A stretch of DNA of 48,817 nt, from contig JAUIDY010000035.1 of assembly GCA_030428385.1 (NCBI GenBank), positions 1-48,817 of the forward strand, given 5' to 3'. Shown piece by piece: positions 25,343 through 33,307 of the stretch. The notes under the pieces are model-generated. The model was given only the letters and a program-made list of their open reading frames with translations, searched no databases and was not told the DNA's origin. Position numbers and translations under genes: made by a program. How positions within the stretch are numbered: the stretch's first letter is position 1; every line of letters begins with the position of its first letter. The DNA is from Rhodothermia bacterium. Its GTDB lineage: Bacteria > Bacteroidota > Rhodothermia > Rhodothermales > JAAAOL01.

Positions 25343-26916
25343 CAGCGAAAACGTTCGTGGAGGACCAGCGGTAATTGGTCTATCAGGTCTGGAGCTGTCA
25401 TGGCGTGGGCGTGGAACTGCGCCGTATAGCGGTCGGCAGCAGCTCCGCCGAGGTGGAGGGCGGCGGCGGCGGCATGAAGCGGCGGCAGCCCTTGGGCGAG
25501 GAGCCCCACACACAGTCCCGCGAGCACATCGCCCGTTCCGGCTGTCGCGAGCGCGGAGTTGCCGGTGGCGCAGATATACGCCCTGCCATCCGGGGCCGCC
25601 ACGACGCTGGGCAAGCCTTTCAGGAGCAGCACCACGTTCCACTTTTTGGCAAACGCTTGTGCCGTCCCGATACGGTCGGTGAGGTCGACGGCGTCACCCG
25701 TCAGCCGCTTAAACTCGCCTGCGTGCGGGGTCAGGACCCACGGGGCGCGGTTTGGTTGCTGCAATAAATCCAGGTTTTGGGCAAGCGCGTTCAGCCCATC
25801 GGCGTCGATGATGGTGGGGCAACGCGCATGTTGGAGCAAGGTGTGTACAAACGCCTGTGTCTTTTCCTGCCGTCCCAGGCCGGGGCCTACGAGCAACGCC
25901 TGCGCCTTTTCGAGTCGGTGCGACATGGCGTTCATCGCCGCATCAGGCATGATGCCATCTGGATCATCGGGCAAGGGGAGTGCCGTGATGGCGGTGAGTT
26001 TGTTGGCCAGCGTTGGCAGGATGGTCGTGGGGGCCGCGCATTGTACATAACCGGCCCCGGCGCGGGCAGCGGCTTGTGCGGCCATCACAGGGGCACCCGT
26101 CATGCCCGGTGCACCGCCCACGATGAGGGCGAGTCCCACGCGGTATTTGTGGGCGTCATGGTCACGTTGGGGCAGCCACGAACGGACAGCTGCATCGTCG
26201 GTGAGGCGGGCGCATCCGTCAAACTGCTCGCTCACCTGGTCCAGCACAAAGCGGGGAATACCAATTTCAACGACGTCGACGGCGCCTGCACAGGCCGGGC
26301 CGTCATGCAGCAGCAAGCCCGTTTTTAGCGCCGCCATGGTGATGGTGCAGGTGGCCCGCACCGCCGCGCCAAGGATGATGCCGGTGTCGGTATGTAACCC
26401 TGTCGGGGTGTCGAGGGCGATGGTTGGCGTTGGTTGGGTGTTCAACCAATCGACGATGGTGCGGATGGGTTCGCGCAGGCTGCTTGTGAGGCCGGTGCCC
26501 AACAGGGCGTCGATGTGGACATCGGGGCGTGGGAGTGTGTCAAGCGACGACAGTGCATCAAACAGCGTCAGCGTGAGGCGGTTGTCGTGTGCCGCGATGG
26601 TTTCGAGGAGCCGCGCGTTGTGGGCAGCGTCGGGCGTCATCGTGTCAGGCGTACCTAGGCTGATGACCTCGACATGGGCCCCGTGTGCATGCAGCACCCG
26701 CGCCACCACATACCCGTCGCCGCCGTTGTTGCCTTTGCCGCACCAGCAGATGAACCGTTTCCCATCAACCGGACCATACCGCGCGCGGATGCGGTCGGCA
26801 GCAGCGCGGGCTGCCGATTCCATGAGTGTAACGCTGGGTATACCGATGTCTTCGATGGTGATACGGTCGGCTTCGCGCATGGCGGCGGCCGTGAGGACAG
26901 GAGCAGAAGTTTCCAT
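25342..26916 (-). CDS. nnr: Bifunctional NAD(P)H-hydrate repair enzyme (epimerase and ADP-dependent dehydratase)
   Basis: The 524-residue product repairs damaged NAD(P)H hydrates. The N-terminal YjeF_N epimerase domain (about 8-215) has WCGKGNNGGDGYVVARVL and ALDTPTGLHTDTG. The C-terminal dehydratase of the ribokinase-like fold (about 235-520) has VGGAPGMTGAPVMAAQAAAR, LLVGPGLGR, VLTPHAGEFKRL and ATAGTGDVLAGL, with the catalytic Asp463 in GTGD. The fusion is the common bacterial form of about 500 residues. Its stop overlaps the VanZ-like start by one base; the upstream lipoprotein stop is 3 nt away, so it sits in a tight operon. Confidence 0.95.
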   Translation of the reverse strand: METSAPVLTAAAMREADRITIEDIGIPSVTLMESAARAAADRIRARYGPVDGKRFICWCGKGNNGGDGYVVARVLHAHGAHVEVISLGTPDTMTPDAAHNARLLETIAAHDNRLTLTLFDALSSLDTLPRPDVHIDALLGTGLTSSLREPIRTIVDWLNTQPTPTIALDTPTGLHTDTGIILGAAVRATCTITMAALKTGLLLHDGPACAGAVDVVEIGIPRFVLDQVSEQFDGCARLTDDAAVRSWLPQRDHDAHKYRVGLALIVGGAPGMTGAPVMAAQAAARAGAGYVQCAAPTTILPTLANKLTAITALPLPDDPDGIMPDAAMNAMSHRLEKAQALLVGPGLGRQEKTQAFVHTLLQHARCPTIIDADGLNALAQNLDLLQQPNRAPWVLTPHAGEFKRLTGDAVDLTDRIGTAQAFAKKWNVVLLLKGLPSVVAAPDGRAYICATGNSALATAGTGDVLAGLCVGLLAQGLPPLHAAAAALHLGGAAADRYTAQFHAHAMTAPDLIDQLPLVLHERFR

Positions 26917-26919
26917 CGG

Positions 26920-28662
26920 TCAGGGTGGAGGGATCGAAAGGCGCAAGGTGTCGGCAAGTGCCGTGTCCCAGCGGGCGCGCCACGTTGGAGCTGCCGCCCA
27001 CAGGATCGGTTCCGCCGGGTTGTACGGCGTCAACGTGCCCGCGCTCCATTGGCCATCGCCATTTTGGTCAGCAAACACCCGAAAGCGGTACGTTCCAGTT
27101 GCAATGTGTTCAAAAAGAAACGTGCCGTCTGGGTTGACCTCCGCTTGGGTGGTGAAACGGGTGCCGTTGAAGAGTTGAACCAGAAAAGGCGGTGGAGTTG
27201 TTGCAGTATCTGCTGGCTGAACAACGCCACTGAAGGCACCAAGAGCGGTGTCGGAAAGACGCTGGAAACGTTGCACAAAAACGGTGTCGGCAAAGCCAAG
27301 AGCGGCGTTGTCGATGGCAACATCAATGATTTGAGCGCTGGAAAAAGGAGGCGAGAGGAGCAGGCGGAAGGTGGTGCCGTCTCGCGTTTCCGTCGAAAAA
27401 GCCAGCGGTTGGCTGGTGGTGTCGCGGACGGCGAGGGCGGATGGCAAGACGCCATCGGGCGGCGGTTGGGTAAAACGAACAGCGGGTGCCTGCGGCGGCG
27501 GCAGGGTGATGACGGAAACGCTGCTGTCAGGCCAGAAGCCCGCAAACTGGGTGCGGAGGGTGTCGGCGGTAGGGGACGGGCTAAAAAAGAGGGTATCCGA
27601 AGGAAAACGGTTGCCACTCGAATCGGCAACGGCTGTTGGGAGAAGCCGGTGGGGGATGGCGGGGAGCGAGTCCGTTAAAAGGACAACATCACGGGGCTCG
27701 TCAAACGGTTGGTACACGCTGTGAATGGCCACCGGGGTGCCGGAGGTAGAATCGGAAAGCGACCACCTGTCTGCTGCACGCTGAAGAAGCTGCACGGGTT
27801 CGGAAAAGCGCAGGGTGAGGCGCCGGTTTGAGACCGAACGGAGGCGTTGGAGTTGGGGCGGGGTGGTGTCTGGTAGATGCAAGATCCACGCAGCCGCCGA
27901 CTCCGAAGCGGTTGTGTCGGCCATCAGGGTGGCTACGGGCGGTGCGGCAAGGGCCTCGCCGGGGTCGGGAAGGCGGTTGCGGTTGCGGTCTTCGAGGGCC
28001 ACCACGAAATAGGACTGCTCGCGCAAGAAGGCAAACGAAAACAGCCCACTTTCGTTGGTTTGCGTGCGGTACGTGGGGCGTTCCGGAAGGGAATCGGGCG
28101 GTGCGGGGGCGGCATAAGCATACACATCTACCCCCGCCGCGCCGCTCCCATCCCGGGCGTGCACCACCTGCCCTTCCAGGCGGCCCCGGTTGATGACAGG
28201 CCCCGTCGCAAAGGCCAGCGTGATTGGTTGTTTGAGGGTGACGCCATGGGCATCGCGCAGGGTGTTGTCCAGCGTCACGATGTAGGTGGTGTTGGGTAGC
28301 AAGGCGTCGGGCAGGGTGAGGGTGGCGGTGCGCCGCCGCCAGGAAATCTTCACCTGCCCTTCCGGCTCCGGCGTTATTGACAAGGCCCGTGCAAACGACG
28401 CCTGGTCCAGGTATTCATTGAAGGTGAGCGTCAGGGTTCGGGTGTCCACATTGACGGCTTCAGCAAGGGGGACGCTTTCGACAAGCAGCGGGGGGGTGCT
28501 GTCGGTGGGACCGCCCGTGGGAGGCTGGGGCACGGCGCAGGCAGCGAGGAACAGGAGGAGAATGAGGGAAGAGGGAAGGGGAGAGAGGAAAGGGAGGTGG
28601 GCTCGGAGGTTGAAAAACTTCCACTGGTGCACGGGTGCGTTCCTTGTTATGCACCGCGGCAT
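26920..28662 (-). CDS. Lipoprotein with SbsA-type Ig-like domain and carboxypeptidase-like beta domains
   Basis: The protein is about 580 residues long with a lipobox LFLAAC. After the lipidated Cys comes an Ig-like domain of the SbsA/BIG_5 type (TPPLLVESVPLAEAVN ... LTLTFNEYLDQ ... LPNTTYIVTLD). Next is a segment starting GRLEGQVV with a Ca-loop-like DRNRNRLPDPGE, resembling carboxypeptidase-regulatory folds, and later a second such region with FADQNGDGQWSAGT. The start is uncertain: ATG 28662, GTG 28632 or ATG 28710 are in frame. The protein is probably anchored in the outer membrane or facing the periplasm. The catalytic role, if any, is not visible. It lies 3 nt before nnr. Confidence 0.85.
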   Translation of the reverse strand: MPRCITRNAPVHQWKFFNLRAHLPFLSPLPSSLILLLFLAACAVPQPPTGGPTDSTPPLLVESVPLAEAVNVDTRTLTLTFNEYLDQASFARALSITPEPEGQVKISWRRRTATLTLPDALLPNTTYIVTLDNTLRDAHGVTLKQPITLAFATGPVINRGRLEGQVVHARDGSGAAGVDVYAYAAPAPPDSLPERPTYRTQTNESGLFSFAFLREQSYFVVALEDRNRNRLPDPGEALAAPPVATLMADTTASESAAAWILHLPDTTPPQLQRLRSVSNRRLTLRFSEPVQLLQRAADRWSLSDSTSGTPVAIHSVYQPFDEPRDVVLLTDSLPAIPHRLLPTAVADSSGNRFPSDTLFFSPSPTADTLRTQFAGFWPDSSVSVITLPPPQAPAVRFTQPPPDGVLPSALAVRDTTSQPLAFSTETRDGTTFRLLLSPPFSSAQIIDVAIDNAALGFADTVFVQRFQRLSDTALGAFSGVVQPADTATTPPPFLVQLFNGTRFTTQAEVNPDGTFLFEHIATGTYRFRVFADQNGDGQWSAGTLTPYNPAEPILWAAAPTWRARWDTALADTLRLSIPPP

Positions 28663-28717
28663 GGCGTGGTCACGGCGGTGCGTAGAAGCGATGCGATGAA
28701 AAATGCCCATGCTTCTG

Positions 28718-29329
28718 CTACGGGGTGTTATTCGCGCGGTCGCTGCGGAGGGCGAAGAAGAGGTATACCGTTACGGCGGTGGCGGCCGTGAGGATGGCGG
28801 GCTGGCCATGGCGGCGAAACCATCCGGCGGCGGGAGGCTCGGCCTGGGTTTCGGGATAGGGAGATGCCAGGGCGTCGAGTTGGTCGCGGGGCACGGTGTC
28901 GCGCACGGTATCGGCGCAGCGTGCTTCATGGAGCAACTGCCCGTCGCCCCCTACCACCGTATACTGAAGGCCCAGGGTTACGGCCCGCTGCACTTGTTTG
29001 CGGGCGGCCCGCTCATAGTGGACCTCGGCCTGTTCGATCTGCACCGTGAGGGTGGACAGGGCCGCAGGCGCGGCGGTGTAGCTGGAGTCGGCGAGGTACA
29101 CCTGCTTTTGCTGGGCCTGCCAACGTTCCATCAGCGCCGTGCGCAGATACGGCATCTGGGCGGGCATGGCAAGCCGAAAGGCATCCAGCGCAGCGGGTGC
29201 CTCGGTCACACAGGCAACCGCGATTTGCTGGTATACATCCAGGTTGGATGGAGGAGGGGCCGGCTGGGCACGGATCACAGAGGTCATCATGCACAGCCCG
29301 AGGCCTAGCAATACAACCGAATGCTTCAT
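28718..29329 (-). CDS. Exported protein of unknown function with C-terminal membrane helix
   Basis: I do not recognise a named family. The product from ATG 29329 is 203 residues: signal peptide (LLGLGLCMMTSVIRAQ), a helical middle part rich in Ala, Gln and Glu, an area with two Cys (VACVTEAP and EARCADTV), and a C-terminal transmembrane helix (PAILTAATAVTVYLFFAL) followed by basic residues. The N- and C-terminal hydrophobic segments suggest a periplasmic domain anchored at its C terminus. ATG 29362 would add 11 residues that do not resemble a leader. It lies between the anchored YbjN-like gene and the Ig-like lipoprotein gene, on the same strand. Confidence 0.7.
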   Translation of the reverse strand: MKHSVVLLGLGLCMMTSVIRAQPAPPPSNLDVYQQIAVACVTEAPAALDAFRLAMPAQMPYLRTALMERWQAQQKQVYLADSSYTAAPAALSTLTVQIEQAEVHYERAARKQVQRAVTLGLQYTVVGGDGQLLHEARCADTVRDTVPRDQLDALASPYPETQAEPPAAGWFRRHGQPAILTAATAVTVYLFFALRSDRANNTP

Positions 29330-29424
29330 GCGGGGCGGCTGGGTTGAGGGAGCACGTGGCACGTCAACAGGTCATCGCCTTGCAAGTTCGCGGTTGGGGG
29401 CCGGTTTGGTTGGCATCGCCGCTG

Positions 29425-30081
29425 TTAAAACCCAATATGGGTGGTGAATTCGTTGAGGCGGTCGCGATAGTAGATGAGGAATTGTTCGATGGCGCCCGCC
29501 GTCACGCCGCCTTTAACGATAAGGTCTTCGTCGAGGGCAAAAGCGCCGCTGTTAGTCCGGTACCCGGTTCCGAAGCGTTTGGTGCGGTTCCACTCGTTCA
29601 GGTGGTCGGCATCGATGGGGTCGTTCAGGTTAAAGCCGGAGTAGAGGCGCAGGCTGGTGCAGCCGCCCACCTGACATCCATAGAAATACATCGTGACGTC
29701 ATAGGTGGCGAGTTTAAAGGTGAACTTAGGGTCATCGTCCCCATCCACACCCTGCTCATATTGCATGCCCATCTTTTGCAGCACTGCTTCCACATGCGCA
29801 GGGGTCACGGCATAAAACACCGGTTCTTCCACGTTGGCAATGGCGGTTTCGAGCGCCTCTGCCCGTTCTTCCAGCGCCTTTTCTTTTTCAGCAAACTCCG
29901 CTTCGAGGGTTTCTTGCTGTTCTGCCAAGGTGCGCTCTTGCGCTGCATAGGCTTCTTGCAGTTGCTCCGCCACGGCAGCGTCGATCTCGGCGTCGTTGGC
30001 GCGGGTAGCGATCCAGATCAGCCCCCCGGCTACCACAAAAACGAAAAAAAGCAGGACTTTAGAACTGGTTCGGACGGCCAT
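29425..30081 (-). CDS. Membrane-anchored coiled-coil protein with YbjN-like domain
   Basis: The 218-residue protein has an N-terminal transmembrane helix (about 8-26, VLLFFVFVVAGGLIWIA), a charged coiled coil (about 35-86, rich in Ala, Glu and Lys), then a globular domain (about 90-218). The domain pattern VTPAHVEAVLQKMG, FTFKLATYDVTMYFYG, LRLYSGF, LNEWNRTKRFG and FLIYYRDRLNEF matches YbjN-like proteins, which share the fold of type III secretion chaperones. Most YbjN proteins are soluble; the anchor and long coiled coil are unusual. The gene starts the minus-strand operon and lies back to back with the sigma factor gene, 175 nt between starts. Confidence 0.82.
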   Translation of the reverse strand: MAVRTSSKVLLFFVFVVAGGLIWIATRANDAEIDAAVAEQLQEAYAAQERTLAEQQETLEAEFAEKEKALEERAEALETAIANVEEPVFYAVTPAHVEAVLQKMGMQYEQGVDGDDDPKFTFKLATYDVTMYFYGCQVGGCTSLRLYSGFNLNDPIDADHLNEWNRTKRFGTGYRTNSGAFALDEDLIVKGGVTAGAIEQFLIYYRDRLNEFTTHIGF

Positions 30082-30256
30082 AATGAATCAAGACAATCTA
30101 TCGCGGGATGTACTAGGCAACGCGCCAAATCTAGGAGTTGTAGGCCATCAACCCAAATCCTTGGCGGATTCTGCTTTTTTCTTGGCGAGGCGTTGGTACC
30201 TGTCTGGCTACCCGGTGTATTGGAGATAAACCTCAACGACGCCAACCCTTTCCCCT

Positions 30257-30808
30257 GTGGATCCTTTTGCCGCCTGGAGCACCCGGCTGCGCGCCTCGGA
30301 TGCCCACGCCTGCACCGAAGTTTTTGATGCACTACATCCGTCGCTGCTACGCTACGCCTTGCGCCTGACGCAGGACGAGGACGCAGCCTATGACGTGGTG
30401 CAGGAGGCCTTCATCACGCTGTGGGAGAGGCGCCATACGCTCGATCCGAACCGCTCGCTGAAGGCGCTGCTCTACCGCATCGTTCACAACCGGTCGTTGA
30501 ACCACCTGCGCATGAAAAAGCACGCCGCTACCCGTACCGACGCATTGGCACAACAGCCCCCTGCGTCCGTGCCTTCGCCCGAAGAAACCTATGAGACGGC
30601 CCACCTCAGCGTGTTGCTGCGGACGTGGATTGACGAACTGGCCCCGCGCCGCCGTGAGGCGTTTCAACTGAGCCGGTTCGAAGGATTGAGCCACGACGAG
30701 ATCGCCCAGGTGATGAACCTGACGCCCCGCACGGTGACCAACCACATCATGCTGGCCTTGCAGCACCTGCGCAACCGCCTGCGCACCTTCGAAGCCAACG
30801 GAGCCTGA
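30257..30808 (+). CDS. ECF-type RNA polymerase sigma factor
   Basis: The 183-residue product has region 2 (about 25-95, LLRYALRLTQDEDAAYDVVQ) and region 4 (about 125-175, LPRR-like LAPRRREAFQLSRF, then GLSHDEIAQVMNLTPRTVTNHIMLALQHLR). It directs transcription of a small regulon in answer to an envelope signal. The start is GTG 30257, since no upstream ATG preserves the family alignment. The FecR-type anti-sigma starts 3 nt after its stop, and a receptor with an STN domain lies in the same run, giving the standard sigma/anti-sigma/receptor trio. Confidence 0.95.
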   Translation: MDPFAAWSTRLRASDAHACTEVFDALHPSLLRYALRLTQDEDAAYDVVQEAFITLWERRHTLDPNRSLKALLYRIVHNRSLNHLRMKKHAATRTDALAQQPPASVPSPEETYETAHLSVLLRTWIDELAPRRREAFQLSRFEGLSHDEIAQVMNLTPRTVTNHIMLALQHLRNRLRTFEANGA

Positions 30809-30811
30809 CCC

Positions 30812-31786
30812 ATGCCTACTACGCCCAATCCCGGCCTCCCGCCCGAAGCCTACGACTGGCTCGCGGCCCACCCCGACGCCGACCCTGCCGAGTTCGAGCG
30901 CGTGTGGCACCTCGCCGAGCAGGCCCCGCCGCCCGATGTTGCCTTTGTGCCGGACCCCGACCGCGTGGCCGCGATCCGCACCCGTCTCGCTGTGCTGCCA
31001 CAAGCCACGGATGCTGGCCGCAAAAAAGCGACCGACCGTCTGTCCCGTCGCCGATCCGTCCGCTGGCCCTATGTACTTACCGCATGTGTGGCCTTGTTTG
31101 TCGCCGTGGGGATGGGCTGGGCGATGGTTCCAATTACGGTGACCGTGCCACCCGGCTTCACGGAGACGCAGGTGTTGCCCGACGGCTCAACGGTCACGCT
31201 TAACAGCGGCGCGACGCTGCAGTACCGCCGCACGTTTGGCTGGCGCACCCGCACGGTGCACCTCGACGGCGAGGCGTTTTTTGATGTCACATCCCAAGCG
31301 ACGCCGTTTGACGTACAGACGCCGCAGGCTACCGTGACGGTGCTGGGCACGCAGTTCAATGTCCGCACGTGGGAACGGGCCTCGCAAGGGGAAACCGTGG
31401 TGGTGCTGGTGGAAGGAAGCATTCGCCTCGCTGCGGCCCGCAACGCCAACGCCTCGGTGACGCTGGCTCCCGGAGAAACCGCCCGCGTGCATCAGGACGC
31501 AGCTCAACCGACCATGCCCGAAGCCGTCCAGCCCGAACCGTTCTTGCGGTGGAAAACCGGTGGTTTTGCATTCGACAACGAGTCCGTCCCCGCCCTGCTC
31601 GATGCCGCCGAACGCCGCTTTGGCCTCTCGATGCGACTCGCCGACACGCGCTTTGTCAACACCCGCCTAAGCCTGTTTTTAAACGCCGACGCTTCGCCGG
31701 ACGCCTTCCTGGAAGCCCTCTGCACCCCCCTCGATTGCACGTATCACGCCACCAACGACGGCTTTGTGATTTCTGCCACCCCGTGA
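30812..31786 (+). CDS. FecR-family anti-sigma factor
   Basis: The 324-residue protein has a cytoplasmic N-terminal part (about 1-84), one transmembrane helix (about 86-107, YVLTACVALFVAVGMGW), and a periplasmic FecR domain (about 110-215) with LPDGSTVTLNSGATLQYRR, VHLDGEAFFDV and TVLGTQFNVRTW. A C-terminal DUF4974/STN-like domain follows (about 245-324), including LRWKTGGFAFDN and LCTPLDCTYH. FecR proteins hold or activate the partner ECF sigma factor in response to the STN domain of a loaded TonB-dependent receptor. The gene is 3 nt downstream of the sigma gene. Confidence 0.95.
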   Translation: MPTTPNPGLPPEAYDWLAAHPDADPAEFERVWHLAEQAPPPDVAFVPDPDRVAAIRTRLAVLPQATDAGRKKATDRLSRRRSVRWPYVLTACVALFVAVGMGWAMVPITVTVPPGFTETQVLPDGSTVTLNSGATLQYRRTFGWRTRTVHLDGEAFFDVTSQATPFDVQTPQATVTVLGTQFNVRTWERASQGETVVVLVEGSIRLAAARNANASVTLAPGETARVHQDAAQPTMPEAVQPEPFLRWKTGGFAFDNESVPALLDAAERRFGLSMRLADTRFVNTRLSLFLNADASPDAFLEALCTPLDCTYHATNDGFVISATP

Positions 31787-31823
31787 CGCTTTCAAACGTG
31801 ACCACGGCTTAATCGATAGAACC

Positions 31824-32279
31824 ATGAAACACCTTATTTCTACCCTTGGCATTTTAACACTTTTGTTTATCAGCACCGGCTGTGATAGCACCACCCCGAC
31901 CAGCGATACCGACCGGGTGGTGGGAGTTTGGGAAGCCGTTGGCATCGCCGACACGAACCAAGACTACACGGCGTTGCTCCTTGATGACTTCCACCAGGTG
32001 ACGTTCACGTTTGCCGACGAGGGCGCGTTTGTGTGGAATCAGGATGGCGTCGACGACATTGATGATGAAATCATTCAGGGCACCTATTCCGTCCGCGAAG
32101 CCGACGACGAGCTCAACATCACACTCGCTGACCCCAGCGGCTTTCAGTTCCCCCTGCCGTTTACCTATTCGTTTTCGGACGACAACACCCTGCTGCTGCG
32201 CCTTCCCGCTGCCCGGTTTAATGAGCTTACGGGCGACAATTTTGCGGGCACCATGCAGTTTACCTTTCAACGCCTCTGA
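31824..32279 (+). CDS. Small lipoprotein, lipocalin-like
   Basis: The 151-residue product has a lipoprotein signal (LLFISTGC, Cys20) and a mature part of alternating beta segments with acidic and aromatic residues: VVGVWEAVGIAD, VTFTFADEGAFVWN, IIQGTYSVREADDELNITL, and a closing TMQFTFQRL. The G-x-W start and this strand spacing resemble small lipocalin-like lipoproteins common in Bacteroidota, though I cannot name the family with certainty. It is likely membrane-anchored. It sits between the FecR gene and the M23 lipoprotein gene, 12 nt before the latter, so it is probably co-transcribed with the operon. Confidence 0.82.
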   Translation: MKHLISTLGILTLLFISTGCDSTTPTSDTDRVVGVWEAVGIADTNQDYTALLLDDFHQVTFTFADEGAFVWNQDGVDDIDDEIIQGTYSVREADDELNITLADPSGFQFPLPFTYSFSDDNTLLLRLPAARFNELTGDNFAGTMQFTFQRL

Positions 32280-32291
32280 GCGCCGATTCCC

Positions 32292-33116
32292 ATGCCTAAT
32301 CGTTTGCTCTTTTGTCTGGCCCTCGTGGGCATCAGCGTAATTGCTGCGTGCTCCGACGCGCCTACGGCCACGGTCACTCCGGTGGAGACCGTCGAAATCC
32401 TTGCGCCCGAGGACCGGCTATACGGTGTCGGCGATACCTTGCAACTGGACGTGCGGGCCTTCGATGGAGCCGGGGTGCAGGTGCGCGACCTCGCGGTGAC
32501 GTGGGCCAGCGCCGATCCGTCCATCCTGTCCATTGCACCCAACGGCATCGCTACGTCGCACGGCATTGGCGAAACGCTGATCAGCGCCACGGCGGATGAG
32601 GTGATTGATGTACACCGGCTAACCGTGGTCACGGGCTTTGTGTTGCCCTACCCCGTGGGCGAGGCATGGGGCGTGGTACAGGCCATCGGCGGGTCGTTTA
32701 CGCACAACGGATCGTTTCATTACGCCTTTGACTTTCGCATGCCTATTGGCACCGTCATCACCGCAGCCCACGGCGGGGTGGTCCATTTTGTCGAAGAGCA
32801 GTATCTCGATGGCGACAATGCACTCGGGCATGAGAACATGGTGATTATTGACCACGGCGATGGCACCTTTGCCCGGTATCTGCATCTCACGGTGGATGGT
32901 GCGTTGGTGGAGGTGGGCGACGTTGTGGTCCAGGGCGACACATTGGCCTTGAGCGGCAACACGGGATATAGCACCTTACCGCATCTACATTTTGACGTGA
33001 CGCATGGCTGCGCGGTACCCTTACCCGCCTGCCAGACCATTCCGTTCTGGTTTCGCAATGCCCAACCCACGCAACCCGACGTCGACGACCGCCCGGTCGC
33101 CGAACCCTACAACTGA
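32292..33116 (+). CDS. Lipoprotein with Ig-like (BIG2) domain and M23 metallopeptidase domain
   Basis: The 274-residue product begins with a lipobox (GISVIAAC, Cys20). A BIG2-type Ig-like domain follows (about 30-115: VGDTLQLDVRAFDGAG, VTWASADPSILSI, GIATSHGIGETLISA). The C-terminal domain (about 125-255) is M23/LytM: His143 and Asp147 in HYAFD, the GTVITAAHGGVV strand, YLHL (His198), and the HLH motif His231-x-His233 in LPHLHFDV. All zinc-ligand positions of active M23 enzymes are present, so hydrolysis of peptidoglycan or of a glycine-rich peptide is plausible. Its position inside a sigma/FecR/receptor operon is unusual. The stop overlaps a downstream in-frame ATG (TGATG). Confidence 0.9.
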   Translation: MPNRLLFCLALVGISVIAACSDAPTATVTPVETVEILAPEDRLYGVGDTLQLDVRAFDGAGVQVRDLAVTWASADPSILSIAPNGIATSHGIGETLISATADEVIDVHRLTVVTGFVLPYPVGEAWGVVQAIGGSFTHNGSFHYAFDFRMPIGTVITAAHGGVVHFVEEQYLDGDNALGHENMVIIDHGDGTFARYLHLTVDGALVEVGDVVVQGDTLALSGNTGYSTLPHLHFDVTHGCAVPLPACQTIPFWFRNAQPTQPDVDDRPVAEPYN

Positions 33117-33190
33117 TGCTTTTGTGCTGGAAAAAACATATCAAGCTGCTGTTACGCACCGTTTTCTTCCGAAAACACCCACCGTTTCTC

Positions 33191-33295
33191 TCCCCCTCTT
33201 TGCGTAGTAAGGAGGGGGTCGGGGGGAGGATTAATAAAGGTGGGCATGGCGTTGATCGACCTCCCCTCAATCCCCTCCTGCCTCCCAGGAGGGGA
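33191..33295 (+). repeat. GC-rich MITE-like intergenic element
   Basis: CCCCCTC (33192-33198) pairs with GAGGGGG (33212-33218), and CCCCTCCT (33272-33279) pairs with AGGAGGGG (33287-33294). A longer match joins GGGGGTCGGGGGGAGG (33214-33229) with CCTCCCCTCAATCCCC (33260-33275). This nested palindromic plan matches a type of small intergenic repeat seen in several Bacteroidota and relatives. It leaves the receptor frame open, which makes the true start ambiguous. Confidence 0.7.
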
Positions 33296-33307
33296 AGAAT
33301 AAAAGAG

